Positions 36,486-46,048 are shown, counted from the stretch's first letter. The stretch is DNA of 64,000 bases from DSXH01 sp020724325 (GCA_040756515.1 JBFLYW010000017.1:10764-74763), one strand, 5' to 3'. The notes: a model not told the origin generated them from the sequence alone. A program made the numbers and translations.

Positions 36486-37514
36486 ATGCTTGCTTTTGAA
36501 CAAATACCGAATGTGATAAAAAAAATGCCGAAAGCGGAAATTCACCTTCATCTTGAAGGGGCTTTCACTTTCGATTTTCTCTTTGAATTGGTTCAAAAAT
36601 ATGGTAGTGATCCTGAACTAAAATCAATTGATGATCTCAAGAAGAAATTTATTTTCAAAGATTTTCCAAATTTTATTAAAACATGGTTTTGGAAAAATCA
36701 ATTTTTCAAAAGACCGGAAGATTTTGAAGAGTCGACTTATAAGACAATAAAAAATTTGTCGCTTCAAAATGTGATTTATGCAGAAGTTTTCTTCTCGCCG
36801 TGGGATTTTGTCCCTAACGGATTGAAAATGGAAGAAATTACAGAAGCAATAATATCGGGTATTCAAAAAGCAGAAAATGAATTGCCGATAAAGTGCGGTT
36901 TGATTGCTGATATAGTCCGAGACCATGGCAACAAAGATGCGATGCATCGACTCCTACAAACAACTCCTTTCCTCAATAGAGGAATTGTAGGTGTTGGATT
37001 AGGGGGAAATGAATTAGATTTTCCTCCTATCCTCTTTAAGGAAGTTTTTCTTGAAGCTAAAAAAAAGGGATTTAGGACCACCGTACATGCTGGAGAATCG
37101 GCCGGTGCTGAATCGATTTTCACTGCGGTTAATGAATTACAAGCTGAAAGAATTGGACATGGCGTTAGAGCTATTGAAAACTCTGATTTGGTAGAATATC
37201 TCTATTATAAACAAATCCCTCTTGAAGTTTGTATAACAAGTAATTTGAAAACTAGAGTATTTTCTTCACTCAATGAACATCCGTTCGATAAATTTTTTAG
37301 AAGGGGGTTGTTGGTTACTGTTAACTCCGATGACCCTCCAATGTTCGGAGCGGATATTACAGATGAGTTCTTTCTTCTATATGATAAATTAAAATATTCT
37401 TTCGAAGAACTTCGTAAGATTTCTCTAAATACTATACAAGTTAGCTTTTTGAGTGACGACGAAAAAAAATTATATTCAAAAATTATTAATGATTATTGGC
37501 GAGATATTACATGA
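36486..37514 (+). CDS. add: Adenosine deaminase family protein
   Basis: Zinc amidohydrolase of 342 residues. Metal and catalytic residues are present: HLHLEG (H20, H22), HAGE (H201, E204), GHG (224-226) and SDDP (D282, D283). It should convert adenosine to inosine and ammonia. GLGGNE before the HAGE motif differs from the more usual GIDLAG form, so a related substrate such as adenine, 5'-deoxyadenosine or aminodeoxyfutalosine is possible. It begins immediately after the nucleoside transporter stop. Confidence 0.82.
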   Translation: MLAFEQIPNVIKKMPKAEIHLHLEGAFTFDFLFELVQKYGSDPELKSIDDLKKKFIFKDFPNFIKTWFWKNQFFKRPEDFEESTYKTIKNLSLQNVIYAEVFFSPWDFVPNGLKMEEITEAIISGIQKAENELPIKCGLIADIVRDHGNKDAMHRLLQTTPFLNRGIVGVGLGGNELDFPPILFKEVFLEAKKKGFRTTVHAGESAGAESIFTAVNELQAERIGHGVRAIENSDLVEYLYYKQIPLEVCITSNLKTRVFSSLNEHPFDKFFRRGLLVTVNSDDPPMFGADITDEFFLLYDKLKYSFEELRKISLNTIQVSFLSDDEKKLYSKIINDYWRDIT

Positions 37515-37554
37515 TCTTGCTTTCTTCTCTGAAAATCTAATTACAATAAATTTC

Positions 37555-38350
37555 TCAAATACTTACAATTGCTTCTAATCCTTCATCTACAGTCCATCAA
37601 TTTTTATCTGCAAATCCCTCGAAAGGGGATTTCATCTGATTAATAATCCAATTACCAACTGCTCGTGTGATAATCAAATAATCTTTATTTCCTGTTAATT
37701 TATAAGCTTTACTAAGTGCAGAAACAGCCGCGAAAGGTTGATAAAACTTGTCTTCTGTAAAATAGAGAATGTTGTTATCGATCAATGACTAATTTATTTT
37801 CAGCCAATCGAGTGCTTTGATTGCTGCATCAAGGTATTGTTTTTGTTTGTATGCTCGTATGCAACTAAAAGTCCATCAGCAACTTGTCCGTTTGCAAAAG
37901 TAAAATTACTTTTATATCAAATACTCTGAATCCCGGCATTTACATCAAAGAGTTCGTAAAAATTTCAGACAATATTATTCTTCATAATATTTAAAGGCCA
38001 ATTAACCCTCTGTTCGGCTTCGTTGTTCGTTTCTAATTCATAGAGATAAAGAATCATCTGTGCATTTACTAAAGCTGATTGATGTCTGCTGACCCAAAGT
38101 GAGTAACCTGCTGAAACTTCGAGAAAACCTTCATTATTTTTATCTGTAAAACTTTGGATAGTTAGTTAACCTCGCAGCTTTGAATTGCCGGAATAAGGCG
38201 CAATATTTTCAAGAACAGATAAAAACCATTTTTTCAGTAGCGAAATTATTTTTTCTAAGTTTGGCATCCCTTTAATAATTTCAAAACCTAGCATGGCGCT
38301 ACCTCTCATATGAACCGAACCGAAGCTAACATTATTGAAAACATTTTTTA
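37555..38350 (-). pseudogene. Decayed gene for an alpha-helical repeat (six-hairpin-like) protein
   Basis: On the minus strand, stretches such as MILYLYELE, ANGQVADGLLVAYEH, AAIKALDWLKIN and YFTEDKFYQPFAAVSALSKA read as one protein interrupted by several stops (TAA, TAG, TGA) and at least one frame change. The repeated helix pattern with aromatic residues resembles six-hairpin glycan-processing enzymes, but I cannot name the family. Both ends are vague. Many stops show it is no longer functional. Confidence 0.6.
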
Positions 38351-38509
38351 CTGTCGTTTACCAATTTTCTATACAACTATCTAGTTATAATTTAATTAGA
38401 AAAATGATTGTATTTCAATTTTTTTAGAATGTTCTATAACCCCACTTGTTATTTCTATAACACTAAAATTTTTCTTTGAGCCAATATTTTGTCCATCTCT
38501 TTTTTGAAT

Positions 38510-38864
38510 CTCTCTCTAGCTTGCCATCATTAATCAGATTCCAATAACTCGATCAACTCTTTTACGAAGTCTATCATCGTCTAATGGAATAGATAATGCA
38601 ATTAAAAAATCTTTCATTTGTCCAATTTTATTAATCTTTAAATGATCTATAATTGAGACTTCGATCTTTTTTGCTTGGACCAATAATTCTTGTTAATCTA
38701 CTTAATTCACCAAGTTCTTTATAAAAATCCTTAGAAAGAAAATATCTCCGCCCTCTTTTTTCACCCATGGGGAAAATTACTTTTTCAATTGCTATTAAAG
38801 TCGAAATAAATTTCTTATTGTATTTGCAGTAATATTTGAAAATTTTGCTGTTGGAAAAAGTCAC
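38510..38864 (-). pseudogene. Decayed gene fragment of unknown function
   Basis: A basic open stretch (38631-38864, RRYFLSKDFYKELGELSRLT) continues in another frame as IGQMKDFLIALSIPLDDDRL with RKRVDRVIG, then hits stops. The two parts read as one former protein broken by a frameshift. No family is recognised. It lies beside the larger pseudogene at 37555-38350, marking a decaying region. Confidence 0.45.
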
Positions 38865-39042
38865 TGAACATAGTTTTATCAGATGAAAAAATGAATAAAG
38901 CGTAGTATTTCTGTCTTATTATTATCCTCAATCTCAACCTGATACTTCATTTCGATAACTAAAATGAAACAGCATTCAAATTTCAAATCTTTTTCTGGCA
39001 TTACACTTGTGCATTATTCCTGAATATTTTATAACCGGTTCT

Positions 39043-39462
39043 ATGGAATTAATCGATATTATTTTTACAATACTAAAACTTAGTGCTGTAACTCTCTTAA
39101 TTGTTATCCTTGTATCATTCCTCCTATCAAAAAGGAACAGAAACGCAAAGGAACGAAATAGTATTATTGTTAATTCCAAACCATCGTACTATAAATTTTC
39201 TTACCAGAATAATGAACAGTCTATTCTCCGAAAGGAAAATCATAATCCCCAGCCGCTTATTTTTCATGTAGATCAGGTTAAGAATAAGGATTTAAGAATT
39301 GTAAGAAAGCAAACTCATTCAGACAGGGAACAACAGGATTCAATAAGATCAAAATATTTTAGAGGAACTGGCAATTCTTCTAAAAACTTCAGCCGTTACA
39401 CAATTGTTAATGAAGAAATGGATAAGAATAAAAAGCCATTCGTAGTAAATTTTTATCAATAA
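39043..39462 (+). CDS. Hypothetical membrane-anchored protein
   Basis: A protein of 139 residues from ATG 39043 (an in-frame TTG at 39007 would add 12). It has one N-terminal hydrophobic helix (about 5-27, IIFTILKLSAVTLLIVIL) followed by a basic, polar tail rich in Lys, Arg, Asn and Ser. I do not recognise it. No clear ribosome-binding site is seen, and it stands alone between a decayed region and repeats, so it may be real or a remnant. Confidence 0.4.
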   Translation: MELIDIIFTILKLSAVTLLIVILVSFLLSKRNRNAKERNSIIVNSKPSYYKFSYQNNEQSILRKENHNPQPLIFHVDQVKNKDLRIVRKQTHSDREQQDSIRSKYFRGTGNSSKNFSRYTIVNEEMDKNKKPFVVNFYQ

Positions 39463-40251
39463 TTTCTTGTAACCTCCGAAAAATATCATTTGTCATTTCG
39501 ATCCCGTTGTAGACGGACCGGGGGAGTCAAACCTAAATCTTAGAAAATCAAGAGTTGTTATTTATTTTCTGGTGACCTTCATGGTTATCAAGGTTAACCG
39601 TTAGATCAGTTTGCTATTAGGAAAGTAGATGGCACACAGATTTAACTGATGAAAACAGATTGGAACTGATTTTCTTAATCTGCTTCTATCAGTTTGATCT
39701 GTTCGATCTGTGTGCTATCGGGAGAGTAAATGGCACACAGATTTAACTGACGTAACTGGTTGTAACCTCAGAAAAATATCGCTTGTCATTTCGACCCAGA
39801 TTCATCGGCGGGAGAAATCTTAAAAGGCTTCTCAGTCACTTCGTTCCTTCGAAATAACAATTCTCAGTCTCCAGACAAGCCGGGCTCCTTCGAAATAAAA
39901 CTTCTCAGCCTCCCGACCTGTCGGGATTCTTCGAAGTGACATTTCTGAATTATTCACAAGTCTAATCTCTATTATTATTTCATCATCAGAATAATAAAGT
40001 ATTCTGAATAAAATTCTACCATCATTTGCGAACAACAAAATTGTATCTATTACTTTCATAATTTTTTTTAAGGTGTTTTTTTCTTATTATACCAATTGAA
40101 AAAATGATTTATTTAGCCGAATAAAATCCGGAGATGCGTCTTCATCTCTTTAATAAGCAGACGTTATAATAACTTCCTTAATTCAACAAAAATTATTTTT
40201 GTTAATCAAATTTTAATTTCCAACCAATCAAGAAAAATTTAAGGAGAAAAA
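39463..40251. repeat. Intergenic region built of dispersed repeats
   Basis: No gene is supported. Two related copies of a block ending TTGTCATTTCGA occur at 39470-39503 and 39761-39796. GGCACACAGATTTAACTGA occurs at 39631 and 39732 with an inverted relative near 39700-39716. At 39838-39950 a short unit with CTTCGAAATAAAACTTCTCAG and CTCCCGACCTGTCGGG palindromes is repeated about three times. A 75-codon minus-strand frame (39832-40059) runs into these repeats and is not supported. Confidence 0.65.
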
Positions 40252-41457
40252 ATGCCTTCATTTTCAAAATGTGTTCAGGAAATGAGAACCTCTGAAATTA
40301 GGGATTTAATGAGTTTAGCAACGAGACCAGAAATAATATCATTTGCAGGTGGAATGCCAAATAACGACTTGTTCCCGGTACAAGAGATTGATGATATCTA
40401 CAATAACTTGAGTGACCGCGAAAAGAAAATTGGATTTCAGTACGGACCAACGTCCGGATATCCACCACTTATTGAATCTGTAAAAGAGTATTTACGTACA
40501 AAGAATTTGCCGGTTGATACAAATGAATTGATGATAACCGCTGGTTCTCTTCAAGCAATTAATATTGTTGCTAAGCTTTATGTCAATCCGGGCGAAACAG
40601 TAGTTACAGAAAATCCATGTTTTATTGGAGGAACTTCTGCTTTCAAATCATATCAGGCTGATATTGCTAGTGTAGAAATGGATGAAAATGGAATGATAAT
40701 GGAACAGTTAAAATCCAGGTTTGCTGACAAAACAAAAATTCCGCGCTTGATCTATACATCTCCATATTTTCATAATCCGGCTGGAATTGTATATAGTGAA
40801 AAAAGAAAAGCGGAGCTTCTAAGTTTTTTAGAGGATAAAGATTGTGTTTTAATAGAAGACGATCCTTACAACGAACTCTATTTTGATGAAGAGAGCAAAA
40901 AACTAACAGTTTCTATGAAAACAATTCAGCCGGAACCGGTACCAATCTGTTACATTGGTTCATTCTCAAAAATATTAGGGCCCGGAATGAGGCTAGGATG
41001 GCTGTTAGCTCAACCAGAAATAATTGCCAAAGCGCAGTTAGCTAAGCAGTCAATTGATGCATGCTCTTCCACTTTTACTCAAGTGCTTGCAAATCAATTT
41101 TTGCGTCAGGGCAAATTGAAAAGCTATGTTGAAAAGCTTAGAGTGATTTATGCTAGAAGAATGAAAATTATGAACGATTCACTTAAGAAGAATATGCCGC
41201 CGGAAATTAAATGGGTGGAGCCGAGAGGCGGATTCTATATTTGGGTTCAATTGCCCGAAAAGATTGACGCACTCGATATAATGAAAGAGTCTGCTTCTAA
41301 AGGTGCTATTTTTGTTATTGGCAGGACATTCGATCCGCATGGAATAAAGAATAATTGTTTTAGACTGGCTTTCTCGCATACACCGGAAGATCAAATAGAT
41401 AATGGAGTTAAGATTATTGCAGAAGCAGTAAAATCGAAATTACTATTTTGTGAATGA
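40252..41457 (+). CDS. PLP-dependent aminotransferase, class I/II (LysN/KAT-like)
   Basis: Aminotransferase of 401 residues, fold type I. The start PEIISFAGGMPNNDLFP, the middle GSLQAINIVAKLYVNPGE, LIEDDPYNELYFD and the PLP lysine in YIGSFSKILGPGMRLGW are clear. The FAGGMP motif resembles 2-aminoadipate and kynurenine/aromatic aminotransferases. An aromatic role would fit the nearby indolepyruvate oxidoreductase (iorAB), which consumes aryl-pyruvates made by transamination. An AAGGAG box sits 8 bases before ATG 40252. Confidence 0.88.
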   Translation: MPSFSKCVQEMRTSEIRDLMSLATRPEIISFAGGMPNNDLFPVQEIDDIYNNLSDREKKIGFQYGPTSGYPPLIESVKEYLRTKNLPVDTNELMITAGSLQAINIVAKLYVNPGETVVTENPCFIGGTSAFKSYQADIASVEMDENGMIMEQLKSRFADKTKIPRLIYTSPYFHNPAGIVYSEKRKAELLSFLEDKDCVLIEDDPYNELYFDEESKKLTVSMKTIQPEPVPICYIGSFSKILGPGMRLGWLLAQPEIIAKAQLAKQSIDACSSTFTQVLANQFLRQGKLKSYVEKLRVIYARRMKIMNDSLKKNMPPEIKWVEPRGGFYIWVQLPEKIDALDIMKESASKGAIFVIGRTFDPHGIKNNCFRLAFSHTPEDQIDNGVKIIAEAVKSKLLFCE

Positions 41458-41519
41458 AGACTACTCTTACTATTAATCTGAACTTGTCGTCAGTCTGAAC
41501 CTGTCGTTGTGTCCAGTCT

Positions 41520-41860
41520 GATGTTGTTGTAGTGTTCAGTAGATTGGAGAGTCAGAAATTGTGGTTGTGTCCAGTCTGATGTTGTTGTAGTGTTCAGNNN
41601 NNNNNNNNNNNNNNNNNNNNNNNNNNNNNNNNNNNNNNNNNNNNNNNNNNNNNNNNNNNNNNNNNNNNNNNNNNNNNNNNNNNNNNNNNNNNNNNNNAAA
41701 TTGTGGTTGTGTCCAGTCTGATGTTGTTGTAGTGTTCAGAGTAGATTGGAGAGTCAGAAATTGTGGTTGTGTCCAGTCTGATGTTGTTGTAGTGTTCAGA
41801 GTAGATTGGAGAGTCAGAAATTGTAGTTGTGTCCAGTCTGAGCTTGTCGAAGACTGGGGA
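41520..41860. repeat. 60-bp tandem repeat array interrupted by an assembly gap
   Basis: A unit of about 60 bp containing ATTGTGGTTGTGTCCAGTCT, then TGTTGTTGTAGTGTTCAGAG and TAGATTGGAGAGTCAGAA is repeated head to tail. Partial or complete copies are visible on both sides of a 100-N gap. The last copy merges into CCAGTCTGAGCTTGTCGAAG, a common dispersed bacterial repeat, suggesting the array grew from it. Copy number is unknown because of the gap. Confidence 0.85.
41598..41697. other. Assembly gap (100 N)
   Basis: Exactly 100 unknown bases sit inside the 60-bp tandem array. This is the conventional placeholder for a gap of unknown length, so the array was too repetitive to assemble. Confidence 0.98.
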
Positions 41861-41921
41861 GGGCAATCAGAATCACACAGCGTCGTGGCTAATTGAGGAT
41901 CCGAAATAAGAATTAGTTCAA

Positions 41922-42524
41922 TTATGTTTTTTGGGAAGTAGTATTACTAAATTTTTTTGATTCCTCAACACCCGCATTCAAAGCGTTGATATTAGCCAAA
42001 ATAATATTTTCACCTTTTCTTCCGAATAAGGTTGTTATTCCGCTAATTAAATTTTCTAATGGAATTTCAAGAAACTGAGAAGCTGCACCAAGTATTACAA
42101 CATTAGATGATTTTGGAGCTTTTACTTTGCGCGCTATTTCATCAGCATTTATAGCAATTACGTTTTTGTAAGAATTTATTTTTGCAATCAGAGTTTCCAA
42201 ATCAGGGTAATTAGGGATATTTACAAAAGGAGTAGTGTTGGTTATTATCCATCCGTCATTCGATAGAAATGGCAGATATCTTAATGATTCCATCGGTTCT
42301 ACAGAAATTATTAAGTCGGCTTCTCCATAAGGAATTAAGTCGGAGGCAATTTCCTTTTCGGAAATTCTCAAATGGGATTGAACCGCTCCGCCTCTTTGAC
42401 TCATACCATGAACTTCCGATTGCTTTACGAATAAATTTTTTTCTAAGGCAGCATAACCAATTATTGCTGCAATAGTTAAAATTCCTTGTCCGCCTACACC
42501 CGATAGAATTATATCCTTTTTCAT
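41922..42524 (-). CDS. iorB: Indolepyruvate ferredoxin oxidoreductase, beta subunit
   Basis: Gamma-domain subunit of 200 residues, starting DIILSGVGGQGILTIAAIIG and continuing EVHGMSQRGGAVQSHLRIS. Both are the standard signatures of 2-oxoacid:ferredoxin oxidoreductase gamma domains. With IorA it oxidatively decarboxylates indolepyruvate and other arylpyruvates to aryl-acetyl-CoA, reducing ferredoxin. Its start overlaps the iorA stop by 4 bases. Confidence 0.92.
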   Translation of the reverse strand: MKKDIILSGVGGQGILTIAAIIGYAALEKNLFVKQSEVHGMSQRGGAVQSHLRISEKEIASDLIPYGEADLIISVEPMESLRYLPFLSNDGWIITNTTPFVNIPNYPDLETLIAKINSYKNVIAINADEIARKVKAPKSSNVVILGAASQFLEIPLENLISGITTLFGRKGENIILANINALNAGVEESKKFSNTTSQKT

Positions 42525-44128
42525 AGATGCTCTTTTGATTTCTCTTTTTTATTTTTTGATGCCGTCTGGATACACTCTCTTTCCGCAATTATTACAGAAA
42601 CACCATTGTAATTTAACTCCTCAAGCATTACGCCAACCATTTCATTATGATATTTTGGCAAGGGATTTAATACTCTAACATGATCCGGTTCTACGCCAAT
42701 ACCAATGCAAATCTCTTTAAGTCTTCCTGATGCAGAAGATTTTTGTCCCCCGGTCATTGCTACTGCATTATTATCCGAGATAATAACTGTTATGTTACTT
42801 TCTTCATTTACAGCGTCAAGCAATCCTGTAATACCCGAATGAGTAAAAGTAGAATCGCCAATAACAGCAACAGAAGGAACTAATCCGGCATCGGAAGCAC
42901 CTTTTGCCATTGTAATTGAAGCGCCCATATCAACGCACGAATTTATTGAATTAAATGGCGGCAGAGCTCCTAATGTATAACAACCGATATCCGAAAAGAC
43001 TCTTTTTTCTCCAAATGATTTCATTGCTTCGTTTAATGCTTCGTAAACATCGCGGTGACTGCAGCCGCTGCATAACTCGGGCGGACGGTTAGTTACAATT
43101 TCCGGAATTGGTAAACCATCTTTAGTTGATAAACCAATTGCCTTTGCAACCAACGTGGGATTCAATTCCCCGTCTCTTGGTAACGAACCGTCTAATCTTC
43201 CTCTTATCGTTTTGTGTGAATCAAAAAATCCTTTAATTGTTTCTTCAACAAACGGATATCCATCTTCAAGAACCATTAGTTCGCTGCATTCACTGTAGAT
43301 TCTATTTATTATTTTCTTTGGCAGAGGATATTGTCCTATCTTAACAACGGGATACGGACAATTTCTATCCGGATAATTCTCCATCAAATAATTGAATGTT
43401 ATTCCGCAAGCAATAATTCCTTTACTCTTATCATTTCCCTCAAAATATTTATTAAAAGGAGAGTCTTCGGATTCATTTTGAAAATTGATCTGGTTATCGA
43501 GCAAAATTTTATAACGCTTGCGTGCGATTGCCGGTAATAGTACAAATTGTTTTGCATCTTCGGGCAGAGTATTAACATTCTGTCGTTTCATTTCTTTTAC
43601 TTCAACACCGTAACGAGAATGAGATAATCTTGTAGTAATCCTAATAAGGATAGGAGTTTTATACTTTTCGGATAATTCAAAGCCATCGCGCGCCATATCG
43701 TATGCTTCCTGCTGGTTTGCCGGTTCTAGAATTGGAATAAGGGCAAACTTTCCTAAGTAACGCGTGTCCTGTTCATTTTGAGATGAGTGCATCGATGGAT
43801 CATCGGCAACTGTAATTACCAGCCCGCCGTTAACACCTGTTATTGCAGAATTAATAAAAGGGTCTGCAGCAACATTTAAACCGACATGTTTCATGCAGAC
43901 CATAGCACGCTTGCCGGCGTAAGACATTCCTAATGCGGATTCCATTGCTGTCTTTTCATTTGCAGACCATTTACTATGGATTTTACGTTCTGCGGCTATT
44001 TTCGAATTCTGAACATACTCGGTAATTTCTGTTGATGGTGTTCCTGGATAAGCATAGATGCCGGAAATTCCACCGTCAATTGCACCTTGCGCAATTGCTT
44101 CGGCGCCTAACAGTAGTAGTTTTTCCAT
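42521..44128 (-). CDS. iorA: Indolepyruvate ferredoxin oxidoreductase, alpha subunit (no C-terminal ferredoxin domain)
   Basis: Subunit of 535 residues carrying the pyrimidine domain (GISGIYAYPGTPSTEITEYV) and the thiamine diphosphate domain (CSGCSHRD, GDSTFTHSGITGLLDAVN, DNNAVAMTGGQ). Larger IorA proteins end with a ferredoxin domain holding two [4Fe-4S] clusters. Here the protein ends IIAERECIQTASKNKK and no CxxCxxC motif is present. Electrons would then leave through a separate ferredoxin. An AGGT box precedes ATG 44128. Confidence 0.92.
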   Translation of the reverse strand: MEKLLLLGAEAIAQGAIDGGISGIYAYPGTPSTEITEYVQNSKIAAERKIHSKWSANEKTAMESALGMSYAGKRAMVCMKHVGLNVAADPFINSAITGVNGGLVITVADDPSMHSSQNEQDTRYLGKFALIPILEPANQQEAYDMARDGFELSEKYKTPILIRITTRLSHSRYGVEVKEMKRQNVNTLPEDAKQFVLLPAIARKRYKILLDNQINFQNESEDSPFNKYFEGNDKSKGIIACGITFNYLMENYPDRNCPYPVVKIGQYPLPKKIINRIYSECSELMVLEDGYPFVEETIKGFFDSHKTIRGRLDGSLPRDGELNPTLVAKAIGLSTKDGLPIPEIVTNRPPELCSGCSHRDVYEALNEAMKSFGEKRVFSDIGCYTLGALPPFNSINSCVDMGASITMAKGASDAGLVPSVAVIGDSTFTHSGITGLLDAVNEESNITVIISDNNAVAMTGGQKSSASGRLKEICIGIGVEPDHVRVLNPLPKYHNEMVGVMLEELNYNGVSVIIAERECIQTASKNKKEKSKEHL

Positions 44129-44294
44129 TTTACCTGAATGTTGTTTTTTTCTGATTGCAAATTACTCTTTGCCGCTTCACTCTGCAAGGATTAACAGAAT
44201 TTCCGCACTAAATTAAATTCCATATTAATTGATTAAGCGAATCAGCTTTCTTAAATTTGCTGCAAAAATTAAATACAATAATCCGGCACATCTA

Positions 44295-44768
44295 ATGAGA
44301 ATCTGCGATATTTTAAGAAAAGACAAAATCATTTCTTCCATGAAATCAAATTTTAAGAATGATGTAATAAATGAATTGATCGATTTATTTAAAGACGATG
44401 AGCGTGTTAAGGATGTAGAATCGATGAGAGAAGCTGTTCATGATAGAGAAAAAATTATGTCTACCGGTGTGGGAAAAGGATTTGCCATTCCTCACGCAAA
44501 GTCCAATAGCGTAACAGACATAATTGCAGCATTCGGCAAACTTGATGATCCGGTCGATTTTCAATCACTCGATGGTCAACCGGTCCGCCTCGTATTCCTT
44601 CTTGTAGGCAAAGAAAATTTAGTCGGTCCGCATATTAAACTTTTAAGCCGAATCTCAAGAATGATGAACAGGGAAGAATTTAGAGATAGTTTGGCTAATG
44701 CGAAAAGTGTTGATGAAATTTATAATCTCTTCGAAATAGAGGAGAAACAATACTACGAGATTTCATAG
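44295..44768 (+). CDS. PTS EIIA-type (PtsN-like) regulatory protein
   Basis: A 157-residue EIIA domain of the fructose/nitrogen class. The phosphorylated histidine is in GKGFAIPHAKSNSV, and GQPVRLVFLLVGKENLVGPHIKLLSRISRM follows. PtsN proteins regulate potassium transport and stress responses by phosphorylation state and seldom transport sugar. I prefer ATG 44295 (MRICDILRK), the usual PtsN start, over TTG 44229, which would add 22 atypical residues. hisS begins 17 bases after the stop. Confidence 0.82.
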   Translation: MRICDILRKDKIISSMKSNFKNDVINELIDLFKDDERVKDVESMREAVHDREKIMSTGVGKGFAIPHAKSNSVTDIIAAFGKLDDPVDFQSLDGQPVRLVFLLVGKENLVGPHIKLLSRISRMMNREEFRDSLANAKSVDEIYNLFEIEEKQYYEIS

Positions 44769-44785
44769 GATCAGGATCTGTTTGA

Positions 44786-46048
44786 ATGATAAAAGCAATT
44801 ACCGGCACGCGCGATATTCTGCCTTCCGAAATTCCTAAATGGAATTATCTAGAAAAAGTTGCTTCAGAAGTCTTCCGAAAATTTAATTACAAAGAGATCC
44901 GCACACCTGCATTCGAAGAGACTTCTCTTTTTGCACGAGGAATTGGCGAAGCAACAGATATAGTAAGCAAAGAGATGTATACTTTTATTGATAGAGGCGG
45001 AACTAGTTTAACACTTAAACCGGAAATGACCGCGGGTGTTGTTAGAGCTTTAATAGAACATTCGCTCGATAAAAAACAGAGCGTTAATAAACTCTATTAT
45101 TTCGCACCAATGTTTCGACAAGAACGTCCGCAAGCTGGAAGATTCCGCCAGTTCCATCAATTTGGCGCTGAAGCCCTGGGAAGTAACTGCCATTTGCTGG
45201 ATGCTGAAATGATTATTATGGCTTATGATATAATTAAAAAGCTTGGTTTGAAAAATCTATCTGTTAAAATTAATTCTCTTGGAATTCCTCAATCACGTGA
45301 AAACTATAAATCAGTTCTTAAAAAATTTCTTGAAAAACATTTTATTAGTTTGTCTCAGGAAAGTAAAAAAAGATTTGAAACTAATATCCTGAGAATATTT
45401 GATAGTAAAGAAGAACAGGATCAGAAAATATTGGCAGAAGCACCATTACTGATAAATTATCTGGATGATGCAAGTATTCAACATTTTGAGTTGGTTAAAG
45501 ATTCTCTTTCTAAATCCGGAATTAAGTTTGAGGTTGATCCGAAGCTTGTCCGCGGGCTCGATTATTACTCTCATACTACTTTCGAAATCGTTAGTGGAAG
45601 TGTTGGCGCACAAAGTTCTTTATGCGGCGGCGGAAGATACGATATGCTTGTAAAAGAATTAGGCGGCGGTGATATCCCCGGGGTTGGTTTTGCTGCCGGT
45701 ATGGAAAGAATTTTACTCGCTTGCGAAAATGAAAATTCTTTTAATCTTCCCGAAGATAAAATTGATCTCTTCATTATATCCCTCGATAAAAGTCTGATCG
45801 ACTATACTTTCAAGTTAACGGTAGATTTAAGAAGACTCGGTTTAACGGTTGAGACAGATTATCTTGCCAGAAGTGTAAAAGCCCAGATGAGAGAAGCTAA
45901 TAAATTAAATGCCAAATTTGTTTTAATGATTGGAGGTGAAGAATTTGCTAAAGGAGAATACGTTCTCAAAAATATGTCCTCTGGCAAACAATCGGCTGTA
46001 AATAAGAATGATCTGAATGGCATGGTTAATAATATCAGGGAGTTGTAA
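44786..46048 (+). CDS. hisS: Histidyl-tRNA synthetase
   Basis: Class II aminoacyl-tRNA synthetase of 420 residues. Motif 1 is in IRTPAFEETSLFARG, motif 2 in MFRQERPQAGRFRQFHQFGAE, the HisA loop is LVRGLDYYSHTTFEI, and motif 3 is in GGDIPGVGFAAGMERI. A C-terminal anticodon-binding domain follows (about 325-420). The next gene starts immediately after the stop with no gap. Confidence 0.97.
   Translation: MIKAITGTRDILPSEIPKWNYLEKVASEVFRKFNYKEIRTPAFEETSLFARGIGEATDIVSKEMYTFIDRGGTSLTLKPEMTAGVVRALIEHSLDKKQSVNKLYYFAPMFRQERPQAGRFRQFHQFGAEALGSNCHLLDAEMIIMAYDIIKKLGLKNLSVKINSLGIPQSRENYKSVLKKFLEKHFISLSQESKKRFETNILRIFDSKEEQDQKILAEAPLLINYLDDASIQHFELVKDSLSKSGIKFEVDPKLVRGLDYYSHTTFEIVSGSVGAQSSLCGGGRYDMLVKELGGGDIPGVGFAAGMERILLACENENSFNLPEDKIDLFIISLDKSLIDYTFKLTVDLRRLGLTVETDYLARSVKAQMREANKLNAKFVLMIGGEEFAKGEYVLKNMSSGKQSAVNKNDLNGMVNNIREL

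Noticed and set aside
39832..40059. Minus-strand 75-codon frame
   Set aside because: Its 3' half is made of intergenic repeats and there is no Shine-Dalgarno box upstream of the ATG.
41520..41860. Possible CRISPR array
   Set aside because: The whole 60-bp unit is repeated; there are no unique spacers and no cas genes nearby.
41594..41866. Minus-strand open frame of repeated RLDTTTISDSP units
   Set aside because: It is only the translation of the 60-bp tandem array and runs into the N gap.
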